21,360 nucleotides of DNA from Syntrophorhabdus sp. Its GTDB lineage: Bacteria; Desulfobacterota; BSN033; UBA1163. Under the pieces are notes generated by a model that was not told the origin of the DNA, made no database searches, and worked only from the letters and a program-made list of their open reading frames with translations. The DNA lies in assembly GCA_020724025.1 (NCBI GenBank), contig DYHU01000028.1, forward strand, positions 1 to 21,360, written 5' to 3'. Position numbers and translations under genes: made by a program. Shown piece by piece: positions 7,316-14,352 of the stretch; the first letter of the stretch is position 1, and each line of letters starts with the position of its first letter.

Positions 7316-7382
7316 TGTCATTCCGGACTTGATCCGGAATCCAGTATTTCTGAACTGGATTCCCACTTTCGCGGGAATGACA
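7316..7382. repeat. Palindromic intergenic repeat (REP/MITE-like), 67 bp
   Basis: Terminal arms TGTCATTCC (7316-7324) and GGAATGACA (7374-7382) are perfectly complementary. Inner arms GGAATCCAG (7336-7344) and CTGGATTCC (7355-7363) form a second stem. Smaller hairpins lie within each half (TTCCGGA...TCCGGAA at 7321-7339 and around CCCACTTTCGCGGG). The whole folds as a cloverleaf. From general knowledge, the GTCATTCC/GGAATGAC pattern is a common dispersed non-coding element in proteobacterial genomes. It lies between the binding-protein gene and the permease genes. Confidence 0.7.
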
Positions 7383-7435
7383 GTTTCGAAACAAATGTAA
7401 AGAAGTGTTAGACGTAGCACATTAACTTTGTAGAA

Positions 7436-7457
7436 GGGCGATCCCAAGGGGTCGCCC
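7436..7457 (+). other. Stem-loop in the dctP-dctQ intergenic region
   Basis: GGGCGATCCC and GGGGTCGCCC face each other with a tiny loop, giving about nine pairs including one G-U. No U-run follows, so it is not a standard terminator. In TRAP and ABC operons such hairpins after the binding-protein gene often stabilise its mRNA and raise its level relative to the permease. That role is inferred here. Confidence 0.45.
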
Positions 7458-7480
7458 GATCTCTGTTTAATGCAGTGACG

Positions 7481-8008
7481 ATGATGGAAGAGAAGGGTCA
7501 ACTGGATCGTTACCTGGGCATCATCCATCGGGTGATGGCCACCCTGGCGGCGACAATGGTCATCTTAATGATGTTGGCCATTTCCTACTCCGTCATCATG
7601 AGATACCTCTTCAACCAACCCATTGCTTGGATTGTTGAAATCAGCAGCTACCTGATGCTCTATATCACCTTTCTTGGAACAGCATGGTTGCTCAGCCGTG
7701 ATGGCCATGTGGAGATCGATCTCTTCACCACCCATTTAAGTCCAAAGAGGAAGGCGGTGTTCAAATCCCTCACGTCCATCGGTGGAGCCTCGGTCGGTTT
7801 TATTCTCACCTGGAAAGGGGCCCTTGTGACGATTGATTATTTCAGGAGGGGCGTCACGACCATGGGCATCTTAAATACCCCCCAGTTTCTGCTCATGGCC
7901 ATCATCCCGATCGGCGGATTTCTTTTAATGGTGGAGTTTATTCTTCGAATCGTTCGTTTTGGCAGGATGGGGTTCAAAAAGAATGATGGTTTGACACAGG
8001 GGAGTTAG
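7481..8008 (+). CDS. dctQ: TRAP transporter small permease 1 (DctQ family)
   Basis: A protein of about 175 residues with four hydrophobic segments, as expected for DctQ (Tripartite ATP-independent periplasmic transporter small subunit). The family pattern Y-S-V-x-M-R-Y-L-F-N-x-P-x-x-W-x-x-E-x-S is visible near the N terminus, as is WLLSRDGHVEIDLF around residues 67-80. It would partner with the large permease that starts 8 nt after its stop. The start is uncertain. ATG 7481, ATG 7484 and GTG 7475 are in one frame and none has a good ribosome-binding site. I chose 7481. Confidence 0.88.
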   Translation: MMEEKGQLDRYLGIIHRVMATLAATMVILMMLAISYSVIMRYLFNQPIAWIVEISSYLMLYITFLGTAWLLSRDGHVEIDLFTTHLSPKRKAVFKSLTSIGGASVGFILTWKGALVTIDYFRRGVTTMGILNTPQFLLMAIIPIGGFLLMVEFILRIVRFGRMGFKKNDGLTQGS

Positions 8009-8016
8009 AAAGAACC

Positions 8017-9324
8017 ATGGAGTGGTGGTCTATCCTTCTGCTATTATTCGGCAGCCTGCTCCTCCTGATGTTTATGGGGCTTCCGGTCGCCTTTTCCTTT
8101 CTCTTTGTCACCTCAGGAGCTGTTTACCTGCTCATGGGCGGAGCCAACGGCCTGACCCAGTTGACCGTCAGCATCTTTGACTCCCTGACCAAGTTCAACC
8201 TGACAGCCATCCCGTTTTTTATCCTGATGGGCGAGGTGTTGTATCATTCGGGTTTGGTTTCAAAAGCCCTTGACGTATTTTCAAAATGGGTCGGTTCGAT
8301 TCCGGGGCGTTTAAGCGTGGTCACCTTTCTGATCGGAGGCCTCTTCGGCGCTCTGAGCGGAGCCACTGTGGCGAGCACGGCTGTCCTCGCTTCACTCATG
8401 GTTCCGGAGATGATGCGTCGCCGTTACGACAAGGAGATGATCCTCGGTCCCATCATGGCATCCGGAGCGCTGGATATGATCATCCCTCCCAGCGCCCTGA
8501 CCGTCCTTTTGGGGACGATCGCTGAAGTTTCCATAGGGCGGTTGCTCGTCAATGCCATTGTCCCCGGGTATCTCTTGTTAGCGATCTATGTCGGTTTTGT
8601 TATGATCCGATGCCGGCTCAATCCCTCTTTGGCTCCCAAATATGAAATAGGAGGCGTAAGCTGGAAAGAGAAGGTCTTGTCGGGTCTCCGTGATCTTTTC
8701 CCCCTGGGGATTGTTATTTTTGTCGCCCTGGGGCTGATGATGCTTGGTGTGGCAACTCCTACCGAGGCCGCCGCGCTGGCCAGCCTGATGGCCTTCATCC
8801 TGGCAGCGGTTTACCGGAGTTTAACGGTTGAAGTGATGAAAAAGGCGATCCTCGGCTCCCTTCAGGTGACGGTGATGATCCTCACCATCATTGCCGCTTC
8901 AGCGGCCTTCAGTCAGGTTTTAGCCTTTTCCGGAGCCAGCCGCGGAATGCTTCAACTGGTGCTGGGATTGGCTGTCCATCCTCTCTGGGTTCTGATCATC
9001 ATGCTCGCCATCGTCGTCCTTCTGGGATGCTTTATCGAACAGGTTTCGATCATGATGATCACGCTTCCCATCTTTATGCCCATCGTGAAATCCCTGGGCA
9101 TGGATCCGGTATGGGTCTGTATTTTGATCCTTCTCTGCCTTTCGATCGGGCAATTGAGTCCGCCTTTTGGATTGGCTCTCTTCGTCATGAGAGCGACCTC
9201 TCCGCCTGAAATTACCATGAAAGATATCTACCGGGCAGCCTGGCCTTACTGCCTGCTTGATTTTTTCGGAGTAGCGTTGATCATTGCCTTTCCATCGCTT
9301 GCAACCTGGTTCAAGGGAACTTAG
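8017..9324 (+). CDS. dctM: TRAP transporter large permease 1 (DctM family)
   Basis: The 435-residue, highly hydrophobic protein has the multi-helix layout of DctM (ion transporter superfamily). It includes GLPVAFSF near the N terminus, FFILMGEVLYHSGL, the GALSGATVASTAVLASLMVPEM loop, DMIIPPSAL, GVATPTEAAALASL and GQLSPPFGLALFVM. It catalyses ion-driven uptake of the acid delivered by the periplasmic binding protein. The gene follows dctQ after 8 nt, which suggests translational coupling. Length is standard for the family. No truncation is seen. Confidence 0.93.
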   Translation: MEWWSILLLLFGSLLLLMFMGLPVAFSFLFVTSGAVYLLMGGANGLTQLTVSIFDSLTKFNLTAIPFFILMGEVLYHSGLVSKALDVFSKWVGSIPGRLSVVTFLIGGLFGALSGATVASTAVLASLMVPEMMRRRYDKEMILGPIMASGALDMIIPPSALTVLLGTIAEVSIGRLLVNAIVPGYLLLAIYVGFVMIRCRLNPSLAPKYEIGGVSWKEKVLSGLRDLFPLGIVIFVALGLMMLGVATPTEAAALASLMAFILAAVYRSLTVEVMKKAILGSLQVTVMILTIIAASAAFSQVLAFSGASRGMLQLVLGLAVHPLWVLIIMLAIVVLLGCFIEQVSIMMITLPIFMPIVKSLGMDPVWVCILILLCLSIGQLSPPFGLALFVMRATSPPEITMKDIYRAAWPYCLLDFFGVALIIAFPSLATWFKGT

Positions 9325-9352
9325 AAACCTAAGTGATAGGAATTTTGGATTG

Positions 9353-9856
9353 GTGTCTTTAGTGAAAAGATTTTGGACTTTTTTCGATCAATTGGTAGAC
9401 ATCATGGCAGGCTTGGCCGGGGTGATACTCATCTTCATCACGGCCGCGGTTTGTTACACCATTGGCATGAGATACCTGTTTACAAAGACAACGATATGGA
9501 TTATGCCAATCACCGAATATGCTCTGTTGTGGATCGTTTTCCTTGCCACGGCATGGCTTTTGCGAGACGGAGGGCATGTCATTACTGAAATCCTGTATGC
9601 TCACCTCGATATGAAAACCAAGCGTACTCTCGATTGTATCATGTTTGTCATCGGCGGGCTTGCTTGCAGCATCATGGTCCTTCTGGGAAGTCACCATATG
9701 TATGAGTGTATCGTAAACCGGGTAACGGATGTAAGAGCCATCACTGTTCCGAAATCGGCTATTTTCAGCATTGTCCCTATCGGCAGTCTCTTTCTTACCA
9801 TCCAGTTCTTCAGGATGGCGTGGGGGAGGTTTATCGATATTAAAATAAGAAGGTAG
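9353..9856 (+). CDS. dctQ: TRAP transporter small permease 2 (DctQ family)
   Basis: A protein of about 167 residues with four hydrophobic segments and DctQ hallmarks: YTIGMRYLFTKTTIWIMPITEY near the N terminus and WLLRDGGHVITEIL in the middle. The open frame reaches back to 9284, inside dctM1, but that start would overlap dctM1 by 41 nt. The likely start is GTG 9353 or TTG 9350, preceded by AGGA at 9338-9341. It begins a second permease pair placed directly after the first. Family certain, start uncertain. Confidence 0.85.
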   Translation: MSLVKRFWTFFDQLVDIMAGLAGVILIFITAAVCYTIGMRYLFTKTTIWIMPITEYALLWIVFLATAWLLRDGGHVITEILYAHLDMKTKRTLDCIMFVIGGLACSIMVLLGSHHMYECIVNRVTDVRAITVPKSAIFSIVPIGSLFLTIQFFRMAWGRFIDIKIRR

Positions 9857-9906
9857 TGTTTCTTGACGGAAACATCACCCGCGAACCATGGAAATTTGCA
9901 AGTATT

Positions 9907-10024
9907 ATCCTCCCCCTTGATGGGGGAGGATTGAGGTGGGGGTGAATAGGGTGTCCTTCCCCCTCACCCCCACCCTCTCCCACCAGCCCGTCCCGCAGAG
10001 CGGAGCGAGGCCGGGGGGAGAGGG
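9907..10024. repeat. Multi-stem GC-rich intergenic repeat inside the TRAP cluster
   Basis: Three complementary pairs lie in the 197-nt gap between dctQ2 and dctM2. ATCCTCCCCC (9907-9916) pairs with GGGGGAGGAT (9922-9931) around a 5-nt loop. GGTGGGGGTGA (9935-9945) pairs with TCACCCCCACC (9964-9974). CCCTCTCCC (9973-9981) pairs with GGGAGAGGG (10016-10024). The 'ccctcacccc...ctctccc...gggagaggg' pattern is a familiar dispersed non-coding repeat type in bacteria. It interrupts what would otherwise be a tightly spaced Q-M pair and could reduce readthrough or ribosome coupling. Confidence 0.65.
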
Positions 10025-10053
10025 AGATAATAGGGTTATTTTCAAGGTAATTT

Positions 10054-11373
10054 ATGGAATGGTGGTTGAGCCTTTCTCTGTTTTTTATCGGCATGATCTT
10101 ACTCTTGCTCACAGGGCTGCCCATTGCTTTTGCCTTCCTCGTTGTCAATATGGTTGCGGCCTATTTCTTTCTGGGAGGAATACCGGGTCTGATCGGTGTT
10201 GTGACGGGGGTTTTTACATCCATTACGACCTTTACTCTGCTCCCTGTGCCCTTCTTCATCCTGATGGGCGCACTGATATTTCACACAGGGCTCGGACTGA
10301 ATGCGGTCAATGTCCTTGATAAATGGCTTGGCAAGGTTCAGGGCAGGCTCTCTATCCTGGCGATTATTATGGGAGTGATCATTGGCGCCCTTTCCGGCTC
10401 CACGATTGCGACATGCGCCCTCCTGGGCACCATCCTGCTTCCTGAGATGTTGAAAAGAGGCTACAGCAAAAGGATGAGCCTTGGTCCGCTGATGGGAGTG
10501 GGTACGGTTGATGCGCTTATTCCACCCAATGCGCTTACGGTCGTATTCGCAAGTCTTGCAAAGATTGATGTGGGACAACTTCTTATCGCGGGAATACTGC
10601 CGGGCATCATCATGTCCGCACTTTACATCGTCTACGTCGTCGTGTGGTGTCACTTCAAACCCGAAGAAGCGCCGGTATACGATGTGCCTCCTGTCTCTTT
10701 AAAAGAGAAGACGATGGCTACCGTAAAATACCTGCTGCCTCTCGGACTGATCGTCTTTATGGTCATCGGTTTCATCTTTCTGGGCGTGGCCACTCCCACG
10801 GAGGCGGCTGCGACAGGGACATTGGCGTCCTTTATCTTAGCCCTTGTTTACAGGCGTTTAAATTGGGGAATCCTTAAAAAGTCCGTGCACGATACCATTA
10901 AAGTGACGGTCATGATATTCATGATTATTATCGTCTCAAACACATACGGCGAAATATTAGCCTTTACCGGCTCTGCGGCAGGAATGACCAATTTTATTAT
11001 CAACCTCGCCATTCCACCGATCGTGATCGTCATCGCCATGGTGATTGCCGTCCTCATCCTCGGCTGTTTCATGGAAACCGTTGCCATTATGATGATCACA
11101 TTGCCTATCTTTATGCCTGTCATCAATGCCTTCGGGTATAATCCTATCTGGTATGGGATCGTCATGCTGATCGCCCTGGAGACCGGTTTGATTACCCCGC
11201 CCTTTGGCGTGACCCTCTTTGTGATGAAAGGTGTGGCTCCTCCCCAGATCACCATGTCTGATATCTGGCGGGCGACCACTCCTTTTGTGATCATTGGGAT
11301 GCTGTGCATTGCCCTTTTGTTAGTCATGCCATTTTTAGTCACCGTCATCCCAAGCCTTATGGGAATGAGGTAG
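10054..11373 (+). CDS. dctM: TRAP transporter large permease 2 (DctM family)
   Basis: The 439-residue multi-span permease closely parallels the one at 8017 in motif order: GLPIAFAFLVVNMVAAYF, FFILMGALIFHTGLGL, GALSGSTIATCALLGTILLPEM, DALIPPNAL, GVATPTEAAATGTL, ETVAIMMITLPIFMP and GLITPPFGVTLFVMKG. It forms the membrane transport pathway with the DctQ at 9353 and most likely uses the binding protein at 11451. The ATG has a modest AAGG upstream. A 197-nt structured repeat separates it from its DctQ partner, in contrast to the 8-nt spacing in the first pair. Confidence 0.93.
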   Translation: MEWWLSLSLFFIGMILLLLTGLPIAFAFLVVNMVAAYFFLGGIPGLIGVVTGVFTSITTFTLLPVPFFILMGALIFHTGLGLNAVNVLDKWLGKVQGRLSILAIIMGVIIGALSGSTIATCALLGTILLPEMLKRGYSKRMSLGPLMGVGTVDALIPPNALTVVFASLAKIDVGQLLIAGILPGIIMSALYIVYVVVWCHFKPEEAPVYDVPPVSLKEKTMATVKYLLPLGLIVFMVIGFIFLGVATPTEAAATGTLASFILALVYRRLNWGILKKSVHDTIKVTVMIFMIIIVSNTYGEILAFTGSAAGMTNFIINLAIPPIVIVIAMVIAVLILGCFMETVAIMMITLPIFMPVINAFGYNPIWYGIVMLIALETGLITPPFGVTLFVMKGVAPPQITMSDIWRATTPFVIIGMLCIALLLVMPFLVTVIPSLMGMR

Positions 11374-11374
11374 A

Positions 11375-11409
11375 ATGAACAATGAACGATGAACAATGAA
11401 CGATGAACG
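11375..11409 (+). repeat. Five tandem copies of a 7-bp unit (ATGAACA/G)
   Basis: Immediately after the dctM2 stop, ATGAAC recurs every 7 nt at 11375, 11382, 11389, 11396 and 11403, with A or G in the seventh position. Short tandem repeats of this kind can change copy number by slippage. Here it lies in the 77-nt gap before dctP2, outside its ribosome-binding site, so an effect on expression is only possible. Confidence 0.85.
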
Positions 11410-11450
11410 AGTAGCTAATGCAATAAAAACTTGAAAAGGAGGGTAAAACA

Positions 11451-12452
11451 ATGAAGAAGAGGTTCGCTTTTGCGTTTTTTGTGGTGTTTTTCGTATTCAC
11501 TATGTGGGTTGCTCCGCATGGGCCTGCTCAAGCTCAAACCTTTACCCTGAAGACAGTTGCCGGATGGCCCAAAACAGCCAGCGAATACAAAGCGTTGACA
11601 ACCTTTACAGAGCTGGTTGAAGAGATGATCGCCAAAAAATATCCAGGGGAATTGAAGATACAGTTTATTGGAGGACCGGAGGCTGTTAAAACACCCGATC
11701 AGGTCCCGGCTTTGCAACGCGGCATGGTTGATATGGTATTCAGCACGACCGCCTACTACCTATCGGTCTTAACTGAAGTGGATGCCATCAAATTGTCCGA
11801 CTTAACGCCGTCTGAGGAAAGAACAAGCGGCGCCTGGGCTTATATAAATGACATCCACGAAAAAAAGATCGGGGCCCATTATCTCGCAAGACTCGGCCTT
11901 GGCACCAAATTCCATCTCTACCTAAAAAAACCAATCAAGACCGCTGACCTCAAAGGGCTTAACATTCGTGTTTCCCCTATGTACCTTCAAATGATAAAAG
12001 GGCTTGGCGGAAACCCTGTTGTGATTCCACCCACGGAAGTCTATATTGCCCTTGAAAGGAATGTGGTTGACGGTTATGGCTGGCCGGCCGTCGGGATTCG
12101 TGACTGGGGATGGCAGAAGCAGACACAGTATGTTTTAGATCCGGGTTTTTACCAGGTGCCGAATCCGCTTCTCGTCAATTTGAAGACATGGAATCAGCTC
12201 CCCCAGAAGCTGAAAGACGTGTTAAATGAGGCAGCCATAGAGGCTGAGAAAAGGGTCGTTGCAAGTTTTAGCGACCTTGAAAAGCAGGAACGCCCTTTGC
12301 TTCTCAAGGAAGGGATCCAGGTAATTGAACTGCCTCCTGCAGAAAAGGAAAAATTCCTAAAGGTAGCTTATGAGTCGGCCTGGAAGGATGTGCTGGAAAA
12401 GTGTCCCGAGACAGGACCGAAGCTGAAGGAATTGCTTACCAAGAAGAAATAA
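11451..12452 (+). CDS. dctP: TRAP transporter substrate-binding protein 2 (DctP family)
   Basis: The 333-residue periplasmic protein has an N-terminal signal peptide ending near AQAQT (residues 26-30). LKGLNIRV (167-174) holds the carboxylate-binding Arg173, and VDGYGWPAVGIRDWGW matches the corresponding segment of the binding protein at 6271. FIGGPEAV also corresponds to its GGGPEAI. The two are paralogues of one subfamily, distinct from the third DctP on the minus strand. A strong GGAGG precedes the ATG. It is the last gene before an intrinsic terminator, giving the unusual order Q-M-P for this second system. Confidence 0.9.
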   Translation: MKKRFAFAFFVVFFVFTMWVAPHGPAQAQTFTLKTVAGWPKTASEYKALTTFTELVEEMIAKKYPGELKIQFIGGPEAVKTPDQVPALQRGMVDMVFSTTAYYLSVLTEVDAIKLSDLTPSEERTSGAWAYINDIHEKKIGAHYLARLGLGTKFHLYLKKPIKTADLKGLNIRVSPMYLQMIKGLGGNPVVIPPTEVYIALERNVVDGYGWPAVGIRDWGWQKQTQYVLDPGFYQVPNPLLVNLKTWNQLPQKLKDVLNEAAIEAEKRVVASFSDLEKQERPLLLKEGIQVIELPPAEKEKFLKVAYESAWKDVLEKCPETGPKLKELLTKKK

Positions 12453-12606
12453 AGCGTCGTGAGGTATAAAAAACATCTTTATCGGATTTATTTCTGGTTG
12501 GGCTAATCATGCCCCTCCGTGCAACCTGGGCGGGACCGTTCTGTCGTAAGCCCTCAGTTACAGGGGGTCACAAAATTCCTGACAAAAATTTAATTACACC
12601 TGATAG

Positions 12607-12632
12607 GCGGGACATTTCTGTCCCGCTTTTTT
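12607..12632 (+). terminator. Rho-independent terminator of the oxidoreductase/TRAP gene series
   Basis: GCGGGACA (12607-12614), loop TTTC, TGTCCCGC (12619-12626) and then six T. A perfect 8-bp GC-rich stem with a U-tract is a textbook intrinsic terminator. It lies 154 nt downstream of dctP2 and just before the promoter of the next gene. Confidence 0.9.
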
Positions 12633-12633
12633 C

Positions 12634-12662
12634 TTCTCAATTTGCATGTTTTTTGTTATAGT
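12634..12662 (+). promoter_or_regulatory. Possible promoter of the secreted hypothetical gene
   Basis: TTCTCA at 12634-12639 (weak -35), a 17-nt spacer and TATAGT at 12657-12662 (good -10) directly follow the terminator. Transcription would begin near 12669, leaving a 5' leader of about 28 nt with AGAGGGG before ATG 12697. Confidence 0.4.
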
Positions 12663-12696
12663 TGTTCTGATTCAAGACAGAGAGGGGATGAGAATC

Positions 12697-13368
12697 ATGA
12701 GAAGGATTTTCGTTTTACTATTCTGCCTGTTTTTAATCGGGTGGGAAGTGGATGCCGCCGCCAAGAAAGACTTAGAAATTCAGGGCAAAAGGCTGGTTTC
12801 TCAAAAACCTCCATTCACTCTGATATTGCCCTCGGAATTCCGTCTGATCCATTCCTTCTCTCATGACAACCCGGCGGAGAGTTCATCGACACGGGTCTAT
12901 TTGTATATTAAAGATAGGGAGAAAATGGCGGAGGAAATGTTCATCGTCCAGATCTCGGATAAGACGAATCCCCAGGCCCTGCCCATGACCGCTCTATCTC
13001 TCAAACCCTACACAGAGAAGAGGATGTATTCGAAGGGCAAGATCAAAAAGGGAGACCTGGAGATAGAGCATCTGACCCAATTGATGGCATGGAACCCCGA
13101 TGCCAAATCCCTCCAGCCCATCGTCAAAAAAGGAATTTCGATCCCAAACCACTGGGCCCTTCAGGGACAGTTCCAGTTCATCTATCTGGGAGAGCATGGC
13201 GTATTTGTCCGGTATTCAAAAGATGTCAACTCCTTTGGGGTGAAGGTCTCAGGAGAGGGAAAGGATTGGGACAGAGACGGACTTTCCGGAAATGAAAAGA
13301 AGGTTTATGAGGCCTTTCAAAAAAACTTTATGGAGATGGTGAATTCCATTACAATCAAAAGCCCCTGA
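12697..13368 (+). CDS. Secreted hypothetical protein
   Basis: The 223-residue protein has a clear signal peptide: MRRI, a hydrophobic core, then cleavage probably after DAAA near residues 19-22. It has no other membrane span. I do not recognise a family. The mature part is rich in lysine and mixed beta-type segments (PPFTLILPSEF, TRVYLYIKD, GVFVRYSKD). It contains DWDRDGLSGNEKKVYEAF near the C terminus, which resembles a calcium-loop-like acidic stretch but is not a proven EF-hand. Several in-frame starts exist (12646, 12688, 12697). 12697 has AGAGGGG 9 nt upstream and gives the best signal peptide. It stands alone between a terminator and the sigma-54 module. Function unknown. Confidence 0.75.
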   Translation: MRRIFVLLFCLFLIGWEVDAAAKKDLEIQGKRLVSQKPPFTLILPSEFRLIHSFSHDNPAESSSTRVYLYIKDREKMAEEMFIVQISDKTNPQALPMTALSLKPYTEKRMYSKGKIKKGDLEIEHLTQLMAWNPDAKSLQPIVKKGISIPNHWALQGQFQFIYLGEHGVFVRYSKDVNSFGVKVSGEGKDWDRDGLSGNEKKVYEAFQKNFMEMVNSITIKSP

Positions 13369-13516
13369 TCTCAAAATGACATAAAGAGTTCGATGAATTG
13401 GTTAATATTTTACCAGCCGCAGCTCTGACCTTTCTTCCCCATTGCTTCCCGCTTTAAAAAGATATTAAAACAGTTTAAATTTCATAAGGTTAAAGTTAAA
13501 CAGGTAGAAATTATCT

Positions 13517-13543
13517 GTGCCAGGTTATGGCACTTATTTTGCA
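13517..13543 (+). promoter_or_regulatory. Sigma-54 promoter with overlapping inverted repeat
   Basis: TGGCAC at 13528-13533, 5 nt, then TTGCA at 13539-13543 places the GG and GC dinucleotides exactly 12 nt apart, as RpoN requires. Only the base after TGGCAC departs from TGGCACG-N4-TTGCA. GTGCCA (13517-13522) and TGGCAC (13528-13533) form a perfect inverted repeat around GGTTA, overlapping the -24 element. Transcription would start near 13554, just before the ATG at 13556. Expression would need RpoN and an enhancer-binding activator, neither seen in this window. Confidence 0.7.
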
Positions 13544-13555
13544 TCCCCACCCCTT

Positions 13556-14341
13556 ATGCCCGAGACATTCCTTGGAGACCTTTCCCAGATAAATCTTTTC
13601 GATATCCTCAAACCCTTATTGACTGAGAAAAAAACAGGAAGAGTTTACATCAAAGGGAAAGAGGATGGTGAAATCTTCGTGGAGAGGGGGGATATCATCC
13701 ATGCGAGAACCCATCATTTTACCGGAGAGAATGGGTTTTTTACGATTATGGGCCTGAAGGCGGGAAGGATCACCTTTGAGCCGGAACTCTTTCCAAAAGA
13801 AAAAACCATCCCCATCACGACTGAACAACTCCTGCTGAACTGGTCCTCCCGAAAACAGGAATTTGAAAAGATGAAAGAGGTGATCCCATCCGCCAATAGC
13901 ATTTTCCGCCTCTCCCTCCAGAAGGACGGAAAAGAGAAGAATATCAGCGCGGATCAATGGAATGTGGTGGTTCTTTCCAACGGGACAAAAACGCTCTCGG
14001 AAATTGCCAAATCCCTTGAATGGGACGAGTATAAAACCTTGAAGACGGTTTATCAGCTCTTTCAGATGGGATTGCTGGAAAGAGCGGAAGATCGGATTTC
14101 GGTGAAGAAAAAGTCGGTGAGGGAAGACTTTTTCACTATTCTCGATATGGAATTGAAAAAGGCAATGGGACCGGTCGCTCCTTTTATTATCGACGATAAG
14201 CTCGTTGAGTTTGGAGAGAGCAAGGAATCTTTTCCTCAGGAACGGGCATTGCCTTTTGTGGAGGCATTGAGCGAGGAGATTCCCAATCGTTCAAAGCGGA
14301 ATGAATTTTTGAAGATGTCAATGAAACTTCTCTCTTTCTGA
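13556..14341 (+). CDS. DUF4388 (PatA N-terminal-like) protein with winged helix
   Basis: The 261-residue cytoplasmic protein starts with FLGDLSQINLFDILKPLLTE (residues 5-24) and continues through GRVYIKG, GEIFVERGDIIHA and FEPELF. This is the pattern of DUF4388, a domain found in deltaproteobacterial and cyanobacterial signalling proteins such as PatA. Residues about 115-180 look like a winged helix (LSEIAKSLEWDEYKTLKTVYQLFQMGLLE). The C-terminal 70 residues (ELKKAMGPVAPFIIDD...) resemble a helical tail seen in similar proteins. I chose ATG 13556 because the frame's earlier GTG at 13517 lies upstream of the sigma-54 start site. No ribosome-binding site is visible. It heads a three-gene module. 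The biochemical role is unknown, but a regulatory or scaffold function is likely. Confidence 0.8.
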   Translation: MPETFLGDLSQINLFDILKPLLTEKKTGRVYIKGKEDGEIFVERGDIIHARTHHFTGENGFFTIMGLKAGRITFEPELFPKEKTIPITTEQLLLNWSSRKQEFEKMKEVIPSANSIFRLSLQKDGKEKNISADQWNVVVLSNGTKTLSEIAKSLEWDEYKTLKTVYQLFQMGLLERAEDRISVKKKSVREDFFTILDMELKKAMGPVAPFIIDDKLVEFGESKESFPQERALPFVEALSEEIPNRSKRNEFLKMSMKLLSF

Positions 14342-14352
14342 GAAAGAATATC

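Noticed and set aside
9284..9352. Upstream extension of dctQ2 into dctM1
   Set aside because: It would overlap dctM1 by 41 nt and adds residues unlike DctQ N termini. A GTG/TTG near 9350 with AGGA upstream fits better.
10848..11396. Minus-strand open frame of 182 codons opposite dctM2
   Set aside because: Methionine/isoleucine-rich translation typical of the complement of a membrane-protein gene. The sense strand is a full DctM.
12495..12575. Possible riboswitch (cyclic-di-GMP-like) downstream of dctP2
   Set aside because: A few short G/C runs suggested a structured RNA, but the conserved core of known riboswitch classes could not be matched and it is far from a regulated start codon.
13290..13340. 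EF-hand in the secreted hypothetical protein
   Set aside because: DWDRDGLSGNE is reminiscent of a calcium loop, but only one partial loop is present and the spacing of ligands is not convincing.
13517..13555. GTG start for the first DUF4388 protein
   Set aside because: The added 13 residues would be encoded by the sigma-54 promoter itself, upstream of its transcription start.
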